From assembly GCF_003012055.1 (NCBI RefSeq), contig NZ_JYGE01000006.1:62001-126000 (forward strand): a DNA stretch of 64,000 bases. Direction: 5' to 3'. The stretch comes from Peptostreptococcus russellii. GTDB taxonomy: Bacteria > Bacillota > Clostridia > Peptostreptococcales > Peptostreptococcaceae. Made by a program: the position numbers and the translations under genes. How positions within the stretch are numbered: position 1 is the first letter of the stretch; every line of letters starts with the position of its first letter. Below the pieces are notes generated by a model. The model made no database searches and was not told the origin of the DNA. It was given only the letters and a program-made list of their open reading frames with translations. This document shows positions 44,646 through 53,820 of the stretch, piece after piece.

Positions 44646-45644
44646 ATGAAAATACTAGCTTATCATGTTCAAGAGTACGAAGTTGATGCAGTAAAGAATT
44701 GGGCGAAAAATAATGATATTCAAGTTGATATAGAATATGGTTTATTAACAGTTGATTCTGTTGACAAGGCAAAGGGCTATGATGGGGTAACTACTCAACA
44801 GGTAATTCCAGTGAAAGATGAAGAGATATATAGAAAGCTAAAGGAAAACGGTGTTAAGCAGATATCTTCCCGTACAGCAGGAGTAGATATGTTCGATTTA
44901 GATTTGGCGAAGAAGTATGGAATCAGTATAACAAACGTTCCACAGTATTCTCCTAATGCTATAGCAGAACTTGCAGTTACTCATGCTATGATGCTTCTAA
45001 GAAATATTAATCATATAAAGACAGCACAGGCAACAGGTAATTTCAAATGGGAAAAAAGAGTTATATCAAAAGAAATTAGAAGCTGTGTAGTAGGTATAAT
45101 CGGTACAGGAAGAATAGGCCTTACAACAGCTAAGCTTTTCAAGGGTCTTGGAGCTGAAGTAATAGGATATGATGTATTCAAAAATCCTAATGCAGAAGGA
45201 GTACTAGAATACGCATCAGATTTAGAAGATCTTCTATCAAGATCAGATGTTGTATCACTTCACCTTCCACTTACAGAAGATACGTACCATCTAATAAACA
45301 AGGATAATATAAAGTTTATGAAGGAAGGCGCTATCCTGATCAATACAGGAAGAGGTGCACTATTAGACATCGATGCAGTATTAGCAGAATTAGACTCAGG
45401 TCATCTTAAGGCTGCAGGTTTAGACGTATTAGAATGTGAAACACTATATGTAAATCAAAAAATTGATGACAGAGAAAAATTAGAGGATTCACCAGTTCCA
45501 AATCTTATGTCTAGAGACGATGTTAACCTAACAGGACACTTTGCATTCTTTACAGAAACAGCAGTTGATAACTTAGTAAGTACTTCTCTTGACAATATTA
45601 AATGTCATAATGAAACTGGAGAAGTAGTAAATAGCATGAATTAA
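44646..45644 (+). CDS. ldhA: (R)-2-hydroxyisocaproate dehydrogenase-like D-2-hydroxyacid dehydrogenase
   Basis: An NAD-dependent D-2-hydroxyacid dehydrogenase of 332 aa that reduces the 2-oxoacid made by transamination. It has the active-site Arg region KQISSRTAGVDMFDLD, the Rossmann motif GIIGTGRIGLTTAKLFKGLG, NTGRGALLDIDAVL, and the catalytic His in NLTGHFAFFTE. It starts behind AGAGGAG, 32 bases after etfA. In C. difficile ldhA is the first gene of the cluster; here it is seventh. FldH-like use of phenylpyruvate is possible. Confidence 0.9.
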   Translation: MKILAYHVQEYEVDAVKNWAKNNDIQVDIEYGLLTVDSVDKAKGYDGVTTQQVIPVKDEEIYRKLKENGVKQISSRTAGVDMFDLDLAKKYGISITNVPQYSPNAIAELAVTHAMMLLRNINHIKTAQATGNFKWEKRVISKEIRSCVVGIIGTGRIGLTTAKLFKGLGAEVIGYDVFKNPNAEGVLEYASDLEDLLSRSDVVSLHLPLTEDTYHLINKDNIKFMKEGAILINTGRGALLDIDAVLAELDSGHLKAAGLDVLECETLYVNQKIDDREKLEDSPVPNLMSRDDVNLTGHFAFFTETAVDNLVSTSLDNIKCHNETGEVVNSMN

Positions 45645-45666
45645 GAAAATAAAGGAGTGTAGCAAG

Positions 45667-46446
45667 ATGAAAGTGTTAGGAGTAGACATTGGTTCGACGG
45701 CATCTAAAGGAGTGGTAATGGATGAGAAAGAAAACATTATCAGTTCCATTATAATACCGTATGGAACAGGCACTAGCGGTCCACAGAAACTAAATCAAGA
45801 GATATTTGATGTAACAGGCATGAAGATCTCTGAATTTGATAAAGTGGTTGCTACTGGATATGGAAGAATGAAATACGATGGCGCTGACAAACAAATCAGT
45901 GAACTTAGTTGCCATGCAAAGGGTGTTGTTCATCTAATACCAAGCGTAAGAACAATCATAGATATCGGTGGACAAGATGCAAAGGCTCTTAAAATCGATA
46001 AAAATGGAAGACTTGAAAGCTTCGTTATGAATGATAAATGTGCTGCAGGGACAGGAAGATTTCTAGACGTAATGTCAAAGATTCTTGAAACAGATATATC
46101 GAATCTGGGAGAATTAGATAAAAAAGCCGATAACCAGATAATGATAAGTAGTACATGCACAGTTTTTGCAGAATCAGAAGTCATATCTAACTTATCTGAA
46201 GGTGTTTCAATAGAAAATATTATAGCAGGAATACATGATTCTGTTGCGAAGAGAGTTGCGAGCCTAGCCAAAAGAATTGGACTGAGAGAAGACATAGTTT
46301 TAGTTGGTGGAGTTGCTACAAACTCTGGAGTAGTTAGAGCTATGAATGATGCACTTGGGTACGAAGTAATTGTTCCAGATGAGGCACAATTTACGGGTGC
46401 AATTGGTGCGGCTTTAAGCGCAGTAAGTATGTTAGATAAAAAATAA
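45667..46446 (+). CDS. hadI: Activator of 2-hydroxyacyl-CoA dehydratase (HadI, ATP-dependent)
   Basis: A 259-aa ASKHA-fold ATPase (BadF/BadG/BcrA/HgdC family) that uses ATP to drive one low-potential electron into the dehydratase. It begins GVDIGSTASKGVVMDE, the phosphate-binding loop, and has Cys125 in MNDKCAAGTGRFL and Cys164 in SSTCTVFAESEV, positioned to hold a [4Fe-4S] cluster shared between the two subunits of the homodimer, plus VLVGGVATNSGVVRAM. It is the last gene of the operon. Confidence 0.93.
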   Translation: MKVLGVDIGSTASKGVVMDEKENIISSIIIPYGTGTSGPQKLNQEIFDVTGMKISEFDKVVATGYGRMKYDGADKQISELSCHAKGVVHLIPSVRTIIDIGGQDAKALKIDKNGRLESFVMNDKCAAGTGRFLDVMSKILETDISNLGELDKKADNQIMISSTCTVFAESEVISNLSEGVSIENIIAGIHDSVAKRVASLAKRIGLREDIVLVGGVATNSGVVRAMNDALGYEVIVPDEAQFTGAIGAALSAVSMLDKK

Positions 46447-46490
46447 ATTTATTGATGTTTAAATAATAATCTTGCTCAAACTACTGGTAT

Positions 46491-46522
46491 AAGGGCACAG
46501 CTTACTTGATTACTGTGCCCTT
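46491..46522 (+). terminator. Hairpin after hadI / before brnQ
   Basis: AAGGGCACAG and CTGTGCCCTT form a perfect 10-bp stem with a 12-base loop, ending TTTAAAT. Lying 45 bases after hadI and 29 bases before brnQ, it may terminate or attenuate the operon. The T-run is short, so read-through into brnQ is likely. Confidence 0.6.
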
Positions 46523-46550
46523 TAAATATTTGTATAAGGAGAATAAAGAA

Positions 46551-47894
46551 GTGGATCACAAAACAATTAGAGTAAAAGATGTGTTCGTAGTGGGTTTTGC
46601 GTTATTTGCAATGTTTTTCGGCGCAGGTAATCTAATATTTCCACCGTATTTAGGAGTGGTTTCCGGAAGTAAATGGTGGATAGCATTCTTAGGTTTCCTA
46701 TTTGCTGATGCAGGTTTATCTTTATTAGTAATTATATCTCTAACTAAGTTTAATGGTGAAATGGATGCGCTATTTAATAGGGTTGGAAAAGGTTTTGCAG
46801 CGGTTATGGGATCTGTAATAGTAATTTGTATTGGTCCATTGATAGCAGTGCCAAGAACAGCGGCAACTACATATGAAGTTGGTATTTTACCAACAATAGG
46901 GCCAGGATTTAATAGAATTATTTTCTCAATAATATTTTTTGCAATTGTATTAGCCTTGACTATAAAGCCATCAAAGGTTGTTGATATAGTAGGTCAGTTC
47001 TTAACACCAGTATTATTAATATCTTTAGCGATTCTAATAATTAAGGGAGCAGTTTCTCCTCTTGGTCAGATGAGTGATAAGGTTCTTATTGAAGGTGGAT
47101 TATTTTCAAGAGGTATAAAAGAGGGTTATCAAACACTCGATTCCTTGGGGGCATTTGTATTTGCAAGTATAATAATTGCTTCTCTTGTTGATAAAGGTTA
47201 TAAAGAAGAAAAAATAAAAATAAAAGCAACAATAATGGCGGGAGTAGTAGCAGCAGTAGGTATGTTATTAGTTTATGGTGGTCTTGCTTATTTAGGAGCT
47301 ACTGTTTCATCAAATTATGGTGCAGATATAGACTCAACAGCTCTTTTAGTTGCAATTACATATAGATTAATGGGAAATACAGGTAAAATTCTCCTTGCAA
47401 TAATGATTGCATTAGCATGTTTGACAACTGCTATAGGAGTAACATCATCTTGTGGATTATTCTTTAGTAGATTAAGTAAAAATAAAATTAGTTATGAAAA
47501 AGTAGTTTTAACAGTATGTATATTGAGTGCAATAGTCTCAAACTTTGGGGTTACTCAGATATTAAGCTTTGCTCTTCCAATATTATTGGTAGTATATCCA
47601 GGAGCCTTAACATTGGTTGTACTAGGATTATTTAATGAAAAAATTAAAGATGACATAGTATTTAGAATAGCTGCAGCTACAAGCTTAATTTTCAGCTTTA
47701 TAGTAGTTGTAAGTGGTCTTCTTGGAAATGAAACTATACCTAATTTAGTAGCAAAACTACCACTAGCAAATCTAGGATTTGAATGGGTTGTACCTGTTGT
47801 AATTTCAATTGTAATAGGGTTTATGTTATCAAAGAAGGATAGTAAGAGCTCAAGTGATATTGAAGAGCCAGTGAAAGCTGTAGAAATAGATTAG
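46551..47894 (+). CDS. brnQ: Branched-chain amino acid:cation symporter BrnQ
   Basis: A 447-aa, 12-helix sodium- or proton-coupled importer of leucine, isoleucine and valine. FALFAMFFGAGNLIFPPYLGV, VIVICIGPLIAVPRTAATTYEVG and ALACLTTAIGVTSSCGLFF are family signatures. I chose GTG 46551, 9 bases after AAGGAG; a longer frame from 46506 starts inside the hairpin. Its place just after the had operon argues that the pathway uses branched-chain amino acids, mainly leucine. This is context, not proof. Confidence 0.92.
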   Translation: MDHKTIRVKDVFVVGFALFAMFFGAGNLIFPPYLGVVSGSKWWIAFLGFLFADAGLSLLVIISLTKFNGEMDALFNRVGKGFAAVMGSVIVICIGPLIAVPRTAATTYEVGILPTIGPGFNRIIFSIIFFAIVLALTIKPSKVVDIVGQFLTPVLLISLAILIIKGAVSPLGQMSDKVLIEGGLFSRGIKEGYQTLDSLGAFVFASIIIASLVDKGYKEEKIKIKATIMAGVVAAVGMLLVYGGLAYLGATVSSNYGADIDSTALLVAITYRLMGNTGKILLAIMIALACLTTAIGVTSSCGLFFSRLSKNKISYEKVVLTVCILSAIVSNFGVTQILSFALPILLVVYPGALTLVVLGLFNEKIKDDIVFRIAAATSLIFSFIVVVSGLLGNETIPNLVAKLPLANLGFEWVVPVVISIVIGFMLSKKDSKSSSDIEEPVKAVEID

Positions 47895-48199
47895 CGAGTA
47901 TCTGTTAGATAGAATATCTTATAAGTTTGAGTTTTCGTATATAAATATATACACAGTAAATACTTTTAGATATAGATGATTTTCTATACAAACAAAAAAC
48001 AGAAAATTAAGAAAATAAAATCCTGGATACAAGTGGAAAAAGAAGAGATTAGAAGAAGGATCTGAAGATATCGAAATATCTTAGAGAGTGTGATTTTTAT
48101 AAGAAAGAAAATTATGATATAAAAATATAATTTTAAAACAGGTAAGATTTAAAAGTTTATCTGTATAAAAAAATATTAGTATAATGGAGGTAGTTTTTA
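47895..48199. other. Leader region of the first aminotransferase
   Basis: No gene in these 305 bases. A sequence weakly resembling a CodY box (AAAAAACAGAAAATT, 47994-48008; 4 mismatches from AATTTTCWGAAAATT) and a small GATAT-CGAA-ATATC hairpin (about 48067-48080) are the only features. Confidence 0.4.
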
Positions 48200-49396
48200 A
48201 TGGCTATAAAATTTGCAGAAAGAACTAATAATATGGAAGGTTCAGCAATACGTGAACTTTTAAAATTAACTCAGAAACCAGAAGTAATATCATTTGCGGG
48301 TGGTATGCCAGCTCCTGAATTATTCCCAGTAGATGCTATGATAGATGTATCTAAGAAGGTACTTGAAGAAAACGGTAGAGTGGCTATGCAGTATACTACT
48401 ACTGAAGGTTATGCTCCACTAAGAGAGCACCTTGCTAAGAGAATGAATGATAATTTACAGACAAATGTAGTAGCTGATGATCTATTAATAACTAATGGTT
48501 CTCAGCAGTGCCTAGATTTTATAGGTAAGGCATTTTTAGATAAGGATGATATTGTTCTTTGCGAAAGCCCATCTTATCTAGGTGCTATAAATGCTTTCAA
48601 TGCATATCAGCCAAAGTTCATAGACGTTCCAACTGATGAAAATGGAATGATCATGGAAGAATTAGAAAAGATTCTTGAAGAAAATGACAGAGTAAAGTTT
48701 ATATATGTTATTCCAGATTTCCAGAATCCTAGTGGTAGAACTTGGCCTTTAGAAAGAAGAAAGAAATTCATGGAAATAATAAATAAATATGAAATTCCAG
48801 TAGCAGAAGATAACCCATACGGAGAATTAAGATATGAAGGTGAATACCTACCATCTCTTAAGTCAATGGATACAAAGGGATTAGTAATGTTCCTAGGAAC
48901 ATTATCTAAGGTGTTATCTCCAGGTTACAGAATTGGTTGGGTAGCAGCGGCTCCAGAAATACTTGCTAAGTTCAATGTCATCAAGCAGGCAGCTGACTTA
49001 CAGGCTTCTACTATATCTCAGATGGAAATGGCTAAGTTCTTTGATGATTATGATGTAGACGCTCATATAGCTAAATTAAGAGAAGTATACGGACATAGAA
49101 GAACTGTTATGCTAGATGCTATGAAGAAGTACTTCCCAGAAGGAGTAACTTATACTTATCCAAACGGTGGATTGTTTACTTGGGTAATACTTCCAGAAGG
49201 TATAGATGCAACTGTATTACAGAAGGAAAAAGCTCTTCCAAATAATGTTGCATTTGTTCCAGGAGAACCATTCTTCCCTAATGGTGGACATGTAAATACA
49301 TTTAGAATGAACTATTCTAATATGCCAGATGATAAGATAGAAGAAGGTATAAGACTACTAGGCTTATCAATTAAGGAAGCAATAGACGAATTATAA
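48200..49396 (+). CDS. PLP-dependent aminotransferase (copy 1)
   Basis: A 398-aa fold-type I class I/II aminotransferase of the group containing 2-aminoadipate / broad-range alpha-amino-acid transaminases. VISFAGGMPAPELFP, TNGSQQCLDFIGKAFL, VIPDFQNPSGRTWPLERR, AEDNPYGELRYEG and the PLP-binding Lys in GTLSKVLSPGYRIGW are visible; it lacks the GntR domain of MocR proteins. It likely turns leucine (or another amino acid) into the 2-oxoacid consumed by LdhA. ATG 48200 follows GGAGG. A second copy at 54423 is about 95% identical. Confidence 0.9.
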   Translation: MAIKFAERTNNMEGSAIRELLKLTQKPEVISFAGGMPAPELFPVDAMIDVSKKVLEENGRVAMQYTTTEGYAPLREHLAKRMNDNLQTNVVADDLLITNGSQQCLDFIGKAFLDKDDIVLCESPSYLGAINAFNAYQPKFIDVPTDENGMIMEELEKILEENDRVKFIYVIPDFQNPSGRTWPLERRKKFMEIINKYEIPVAEDNPYGELRYEGEYLPSLKSMDTKGLVMFLGTLSKVLSPGYRIGWVAAAPEILAKFNVIKQAADLQASTISQMEMAKFFDDYDVDAHIAKLREVYGHRRTVMLDAMKKYFPEGVTYTYPNGGLFTWVILPEGIDATVLQKEKALPNNVAFVPGEPFFPNGGHVNTFRMNYSNMPDDKIEEGIRLLGLSIKEAIDEL

Positions 49397-49474
49397 GATA
49401 TATATTATAGGACATATTAATATATAAAGATATACAGTGATTAGTGTGAACGAAAATTTTTAGATGCCCCTTAG

Positions 49475-49512
49475 AGGTGATCCCTGAAAGAGATTTTGGG
49501 GGTCCCTTTTTA
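49475..49512 (+). terminator. Rho-independent terminator of aminotransferase copy 1
   Basis: GAGGTGATCCC pairs with GGGGTCCC (with a bulge and a G-T pair), followed by five Ts. A related GC-rich hairpin ends copy 2. Confidence 0.75.
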
Positions 49513-49562
49513 TTTCAAGGAGAGCTGAGCTTTAATATCAATTGTAAAGAGAGGTAGTATTT

Positions 49563-50342
49563 ATGTTAGGAAATTATAGAGAAAAAGCAGAAATATTTGA
49601 GGTGCCTTCCAACTTTCGCTTGTTTAATTCTTTTGAGGTATACAATAAGTCACAAGAGTTGAGAGATAAAATAGAGAGGAATCTAAAAAGAAGAGATATA
49701 TCAACTTCAGATATATCAAAACACAAGCTGCTAAATATAAAAAATATAAAGATATATAAGGATAAGATAGAGTTTATATTGAATATAAGTGATTATTCAC
49801 ATTATATATACACGCAAAAAAATTGTTTGAGCAAAAATATTTGTAGGTCCATTAGTTCAATTGCCCTGCTAGAAACAAGTGACAATTATTTTATTTTAGC
49901 TAAAATGACAAAAGACAGTCCTTATAAAGACTTATATCAGTGTATACCATCACTTATAGAAAAAAATGATTGTAAGAATAAAATTAAAGGAGAACTAGAC
50001 CCTAAAAGGGCCATCATTCGCAAAGTGAAGAAAGAATTAAATTTAGATATAAGTGATAAATATGAATCTATGGAGTGTAGCAAACTTATAGTGGGAGAAA
50101 ATATATCATCAATAGGATTTTTTTATCATATAAATATCGATTATAGCAAAGAAGAGATGGAGGATTTATTTGAAGGAGCTAGCAACTTTGAAGTTGAAAA
50201 GCTAGTATTTATAAAAAACAATAAAAAAGATATTATTAGTTTTATAGGAAAAGAAAATATAAAAAAAACAGATTATCTAAAGGAGTTATTTTGTAGAAAA
50301 AGCAGTGATAATAATTTTATAGATTATCTTAGACATAGATAG
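49563..50342 (+). CDS. Degenerate Nudix-like protein of unknown function
   Basis: A 259-aa protein starting MLGNYREKAEIFEVPSNFRL. Residues about 135-165 recall a Nudix box (ELDPKRAIIRKVKKELNLD in place of GX5EX7REUXEEXGU), flanked by beta-strand-like stretches (SIALLETSDNYFILAKM; SSIGFFYHINIDY). The first Gly and one of the metal-binding glutamates are missing, so hydrolase activity is unlikely or altered. ATG 49563 follows GAGAGG. It lies between the aminotransferase and the cysteine desulfurase and shares a terminator with the latter. Confidence 0.65.
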   Translation: MLGNYREKAEIFEVPSNFRLFNSFEVYNKSQELRDKIERNLKRRDISTSDISKHKLLNIKNIKIYKDKIEFILNISDYSHYIYTQKNCLSKNICRSISSIALLETSDNYFILAKMTKDSPYKDLYQCIPSLIEKNDCKNKIKGELDPKRAIIRKVKKELNLDISDKYESMECSKLIVGENISSIGFFYHINIDYSKEEMEDLFEGASNFEVEKLVFIKNNKKDIISFIGKENIKKTDYLKELFCRKSSDNNFIDYLRHR

Positions 50343-50368
50343 TAATACTTGCTATTTTTAGCAATAAA

Positions 50369-50392
50369 AAAAGACCACATATGTGGTCTTTT
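50369..50392. terminator. Bidirectional terminator
   Basis: AAAAGACCACAT and ATGTGGTCTTTT form a perfect palindrome between the convergent Nudix-like and desulfurase genes, with A/T tracts on both sides. Confidence 0.9.
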
Positions 50393-50404
50393 ATATTTAT
50401 ATGA

Positions 50405-51547
50405 TTATTCTTCAGAAGCTATAATTTTTAGAGCTTTAATTGCTTCATCAATTTCTTCTTTTTTAGTAAAGTATCCCAAACTAAATCTCACAGCGCCTTG
50501 CTTTATTGTGCCTATGCTTTCGTGGGCAAGTGGAGCACAGTGAATTCCTGATCTAGTTGCAATATCGAATTCTCTATCTAGCCTAAATGTTACTTCTCCA
50601 GAATCTAAATCTCTAATATTTAAAGCAATTACTGCAGCTCTTTCTTTTGCAGATTTAGGTCCGTAGAGAGTGATACCATCTATCTTCAATATTTTATCTA
50701 TCATATATTGAGCAAGTTCTTCTTCATGATTTCTGATATTTTCAATTCCAGTCTCTAATAAAAATTCTACACCAGCTCCAAGTCCTGCTATTCCTGGAGT
50801 ATTGTGAGTTCCAGATTCATATTTATCTGGATAAAGATCTGGCTGTACAATCTCTGCAGATCTACTTCCTGTTCCACCTTGTCTTTGGCTATCAAGCTTA
50901 ATACTGCCATTTACATATAAGATACCAGTACCCTGAGGTCCTAGAAGACCTTTGTGACCAGGCATTGCAAGCATATCTATATTCATAGATTCTACATCTA
51001 TTTCATAGATACCAGCAGACTGAGAAGCATCAACTAGATAACAAATATTATGTTTTTTTGCTATTTTCCCTATGGAATCTATATCTATTAAAGTTCCGAC
51101 AACATTAGATGCATGTATTATAGCGATCATTTTAGTATTGTCTTTTATTGCAGACTCAATATCTTTTGGATCAACTCTACCTTCAGAATCGGCCTTTACA
51201 AATGTATGCTCAACTCCAATTTTTTCTAATTCCATTATAGGTCTTAAAACAGAGTTATGCTCCATAGTTGTAGTAATTACATGGTCTCCAGAATGTAAAA
51301 ATCCCTTTATAGCAAGATTAAGTGAGTCAGTAGCATTAAAAGTATAGACTACATCCATTGGATTTTTGATATTAAAGAGTTTTGCTACTAAATCCCTAGT
51401 ATCTTCTACTATTCTTGCAGATTCCATTGCCATCTTGTGACCAGATCTTCCAGGATTGGCACAGTGATTTCTCATGCAATCATCTATAGCCTTGTATACA
51501 GATTCTGGCTTTGGAAAAGTAGTAGCTGCATTATCTAAATAAATCAT
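50405..51547 (-). CDS. Cysteine desulfurase-family aminotransferase class V
   Basis: A 380-aa PLP enzyme of the cysteine desulfurase / selenocysteine lyase family that I place with the TIGR01977 (EF2568-like) group. MIYLDNAATTFPKPESVY, TFNATDSLNLAIKG, TTTMEHNSVLRP, HASNVVGTLIDID, the PLP-Lys in MPGHKGLLGPQGTG, and GIHCAPLAHE with a C-terminal Cys are seen. The start is ATG 51547 behind GGGGGTAAG; the frame extends five codons further to 51562. Members often sit near yedF and DUF3343, as here, and are linked to sulfur or selenium delivery. Confidence 0.9.
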   Translation of the reverse strand: MIYLDNAATTFPKPESVYKAIDDCMRNHCANPGRSGHKMAMESARIVEDTRDLVAKLFNIKNPMDVVYTFNATDSLNLAIKGFLHSGDHVITTTMEHNSVLRPIMELEKIGVEHTFVKADSEGRVDPKDIESAIKDNTKMIAIIHASNVVGTLIDIDSIGKIAKKHNICYLVDASQSAGIYEIDVESMNIDMLAMPGHKGLLGPQGTGILYVNGSIKLDSQRQGGTGSRSAEIVQPDLYPDKYESGTHNTPGIAGLGAGVEFLLETGIENIRNHEEELAQYMIDKILKIDGITLYGPKSAKERAAVIALNIRDLDSGEVTFRLDREFDIATRSGIHCAPLAHESIGTIKQGAVRFSLGYFTKKEEIDEAIKALKIIASEE

Positions 51548-51599
51548 TTGACTTACCCCCATTGTTTTATTTTAGCTATAAATTATATTTTAAGCAAAT

Positions 51600-51651
51600 A
51601 GCAATATCCATCAACTTAGACTTTTAAAAGTAAAAGCAGATAGATATTGCT
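51600..51651 (-). terminator. Hairpin downstream of the GerMN lipoprotein gene
   Basis: AGCAATATC-CATC and GATA-GATATTGCT pair around a central AACTTAG... CTTTTAAAAG element. It lies between the two minus-strand genes and probably limits read-through into the desulfurase gene; the T-run is weak. Confidence 0.5.
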
Positions 51652-51658
51652 CTCTTTG

Positions 51659-51703
51659 TAATAAAATTTATATTTTTAAAGTAATAAAATTTATATTTTT
51701 AAA
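51659..51703. repeat. 23-bp direct tandem repeat, two copies
   Basis: TAATAAAATTTATATTTTTAAA (51659-51680) is repeated exactly at 51682-51703, separated by one G. It abuts the stop codon of the GerMN lipoprotein gene. Slippage at an AT-rich tract is the simplest origin. Confidence 0.85.
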
Positions 51704-51705
51704 TA

Positions 51706-52338
51706 TTATTTATATTTAAGCATTTCACCTTCATTTAAAGCTATATGTCCACCTGAGTATGGTTTGCCTTCAACAGTTAGTAAAACCTGATCAACATTGA
51801 AGGATTTTATCAAGCTATTTGCAAATCCTTGAAGTTGAGACATTTCTTCGCTTGAACCTTGATTAAAGTCAACAAAGTTCTGATTCATATCAACAACTAG
51901 AGTTTTTATGCCATCTTTATCTTCAACTTGAGCCTTATTAACCTTTGTACCTTCTTGAAGGACATTTGAGTCAACAAGTTCATTGACAATACTTTCAACA
52001 CTTATATCTTTTTGTTTCTTATTGTGAGATACCATTTCATCCTTATCTATGTCGTATGTATAGTAAATGATCTCTTCTTTTCCTTCTCCAGCCTTTTTAT
52101 CTGAAATTATATTATTCTTATTTTCTTTATCTGACTCAGGAGTATCACTTTCTTTTTCTTTTACTTTTTCTTTAGACTCACTTTCATCAGTTTTCTTTTC
52201 CTTTTCAGCCTTTTGCTCAGTCTGAGTCTTATTGTTAGATTCGCTAGAAGTTTTACTTGTACAAGCAGACATTGTAAATGTTGAGAATACAAGTAATCCA
52301 GTTGCTAGAAGCATTTTCACTTTTTTGTTAATTTTCAT
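51706..52338 (-). CDS. GerMN-domain lipoprotein
   Basis: A 210-aa exported lipoprotein. The signal peptide ends in the lipobox TMSAC (Cys26). Residues 30-85 are a charged Lys/Glu/Ser linker. The rest (about 88-210) is a GerMN domain: EEIIYYTYDIDKDEMV, SVESIVNELVDSNVLQEGTKVNKAQV, LVVDMNQNFVDFN, FANSLIKSFNVDQVLLTVEGKPY. GerMN domains occur in GerM and LpqB-like envelope proteins and may bind peptidoglycan partners. ATG 52338 follows AAAGGAGG on the minus strand. Confidence 0.85.
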   Translation of the reverse strand: MKINKKVKMLLATGLLVFSTFTMSACTSKTSSESNNKTQTEQKAEKEKKTDESESKEKVKEKESDTPESDKENKNNIISDKKAGEGKEEIIYYTYDIDKDEMVSHNKKQKDISVESIVNELVDSNVLQEGTKVNKAQVEDKDGIKTLVVDMNQNFVDFNQGSSEEMSQLQGFANSLIKSFNVDQVLLTVEGKPYSGGHIALNEGEMLKYK

Positions 52339-52374
52339 AAATTTTACCTCCTTTATAGTGTAAAATAATTCAAA

Positions 52375-52416
52375 TACTATAGAGTAGGATAAAATTTTTT
52401 ATCCTACTCTATAGTA
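52375..52416 (-). promoter_or_regulatory. Perfect 19-bp hairpin in the leader of the GerMN lipoprotein gene
   Basis: TACTATAGAGTAGGATAAA (52375-52393) and its exact inverted repeat (52398-52416) enclose a 4-base loop. It lies about 37 bases upstream of the GerMN gene start on the minus strand, so it is either in its 5' leader or at its promoter. No T-run marks it as a terminator. It could stabilise the mRNA, bind a protein, or be a processing site. Confidence 0.75.
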
Positions 52417-53020
52417 TATTATAACATACTACAATATATAGTTGTAAAGATTACTCTACTTAATATTGAGATAGGAATATCAAGAAATTTAATAATAAGA
52501 CAATTAATAAATGCCAATATATGTCAAAAGTTTATTCAATAAAGTAATAAAGTGGCTAAAAAGTTGATATTTAAAAAATAGAAATTAAAAAGACTTACAA
52601 TAAAGATCATTGATTTTTATTGTAAATGTATGAAAAAGTAAGGGTAAATAGTATATAATATAAGAATATAAATATAATATAATATAAAAAATTTTATATT
52701 ATAAATATTATAGAATAATATTATGTTTATTTTGCAAAATATTAGGTATATGTAAAATTTATATATCATATAGTATGCCCAAATAGTAAACTGAATGTTT
52801 AGAAAATAAACTGTATTTTATTAAATAAAATATTAAAGAAACTTAAAATATAAAGTAAACATCTAAAAACAATATAAAAAAGATAAAAAAAGCTTCTTTG
52901 ATTAGGGTAAAAATATAAATGTGAAAGAAAAAAATCGAAATATTAATATGTAAATAAATGTCATAATATGTTATTATATAGCTATAAGCATATTTCACAT
53001 TTTGAGATGGAGGAATAAGT
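52417..53020. other. AT-rich divergent intergenic region
   Basis: About 600 bases, extremely AT-rich (long ATATAATATAA stretches at 52640-52760), with no credible gene. A 182-codon minus-strand frame that covers part of it is the shadow of yedF. Promoters for the GerMN gene and yedF must lie here. Confidence 0.5.
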
Positions 53021-53635
53021 ATGAGTATAAAAAAAATTGATGCAAAGGGACTTGCTTGTCCTATGCCAGTAATAAAGACAAAGAAGGCTTTAGAAGAAAT
53101 ATCTGAAGGTGTGGTTGAGGTTACAGTAGATGATAATGCACCTAAAGAAAATATATTAAAGTTTGCTAAATCTGTAAACTGTGAAGCAGAATTGATTAAG
53201 GATGAAGCAGACGAAAAAATAATAAGAATAGTTAAGGGTGAAGGAACGGCAATTGATGCAAAAGCGGAAGATTTCAGCTGTGATATAGCAAGTACAGGAA
53301 ATGAAGTAGTTGCAATAATGAGCAATAGATTGGGAAGCGGAAATGATGAACTAGGCGAAGTTTTGATTAAGAGCTTCTTATTTGCACTCAATGAAGCAAC
53401 TCCTCTACCAAAATCAGTACTATTTTTAAATGGCGGAGTAGAACTTACAACTATTAATGAAGCAACAGTAGAAAATATAAAGAGGCTAGAAGACGCAGGT
53501 GTTGAAATACTATCTTGTGGAACTTGTCTTGACTATTATGGACTTAAGGAAGAGTTGAAGGTAGGTTCTCTAACAAATATGTATACAATTGTTGAGACTA
53601 TGAAGTCTGCATCAAAAGTAATAACTATAGGATAG
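53021..53635 (+). CDS. yedF: YedF: TusA-like/DsrE-like sulfur (selenium) metabolism protein
   Basis: A 204-aa fusion of an N-terminal TusA/SirA domain with the active Cys13 motif AKGLACPMPVIKT and a C-terminal DsrE-like domain with VEILSCGTCLDYYGL (Cys pair near residue 167-170). It matches the selenium-associated YedF type (TIGR03527). With the cysteine desulfurase nearby and DUF3343 next, it likely passes sulfane sulfur or selenium between proteins. ATG 53021 follows TGGAGGA. No selD was seen in the window. Confidence 0.88.
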   Translation: MSIKKIDAKGLACPMPVIKTKKALEEISEGVVEVTVDDNAPKENILKFAKSVNCEAELIKDEADEKIIRIVKGEGTAIDAKAEDFSCDIASTGNEVVAIMSNRLGSGNDELGEVLIKSFLFALNEATPLPKSVLFLNGGVELTTINEATVENIKRLEDAGVEILSCGTCLDYYGLKEELKVGSLTNMYTIVETMKSASKVITIG

Positions 53636-53820
53636 GGCAATTATATAGATTATAAAAATATATGTAAATTGTGGTCATTATAAAAAGTGGATTTTCTTTA
53701 GGCAAAGGATATCACGGCTTATTTTGATCAAATTATGAATTATTGGAATAAAGTTGTATTCTAACTTATAAATTTTATAAAGACTAAGTATTTATAATTC
53801 GAAAGGAGAAATATCGTTTA

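Noticed and set aside
47994-48008. CodY-box-like sequence upstream of aminotransferase copy 1
   Set aside because: Four of 15 positions differ from the consensus and such AT-rich matches are common by chance in this sequence.
52843-53391. 182-codon minus-strand frame overlapping yedF
   Set aside because: YedF motifs on the plus strand are clear; the minus-strand frame is low-complexity and lacks a ribosome site.
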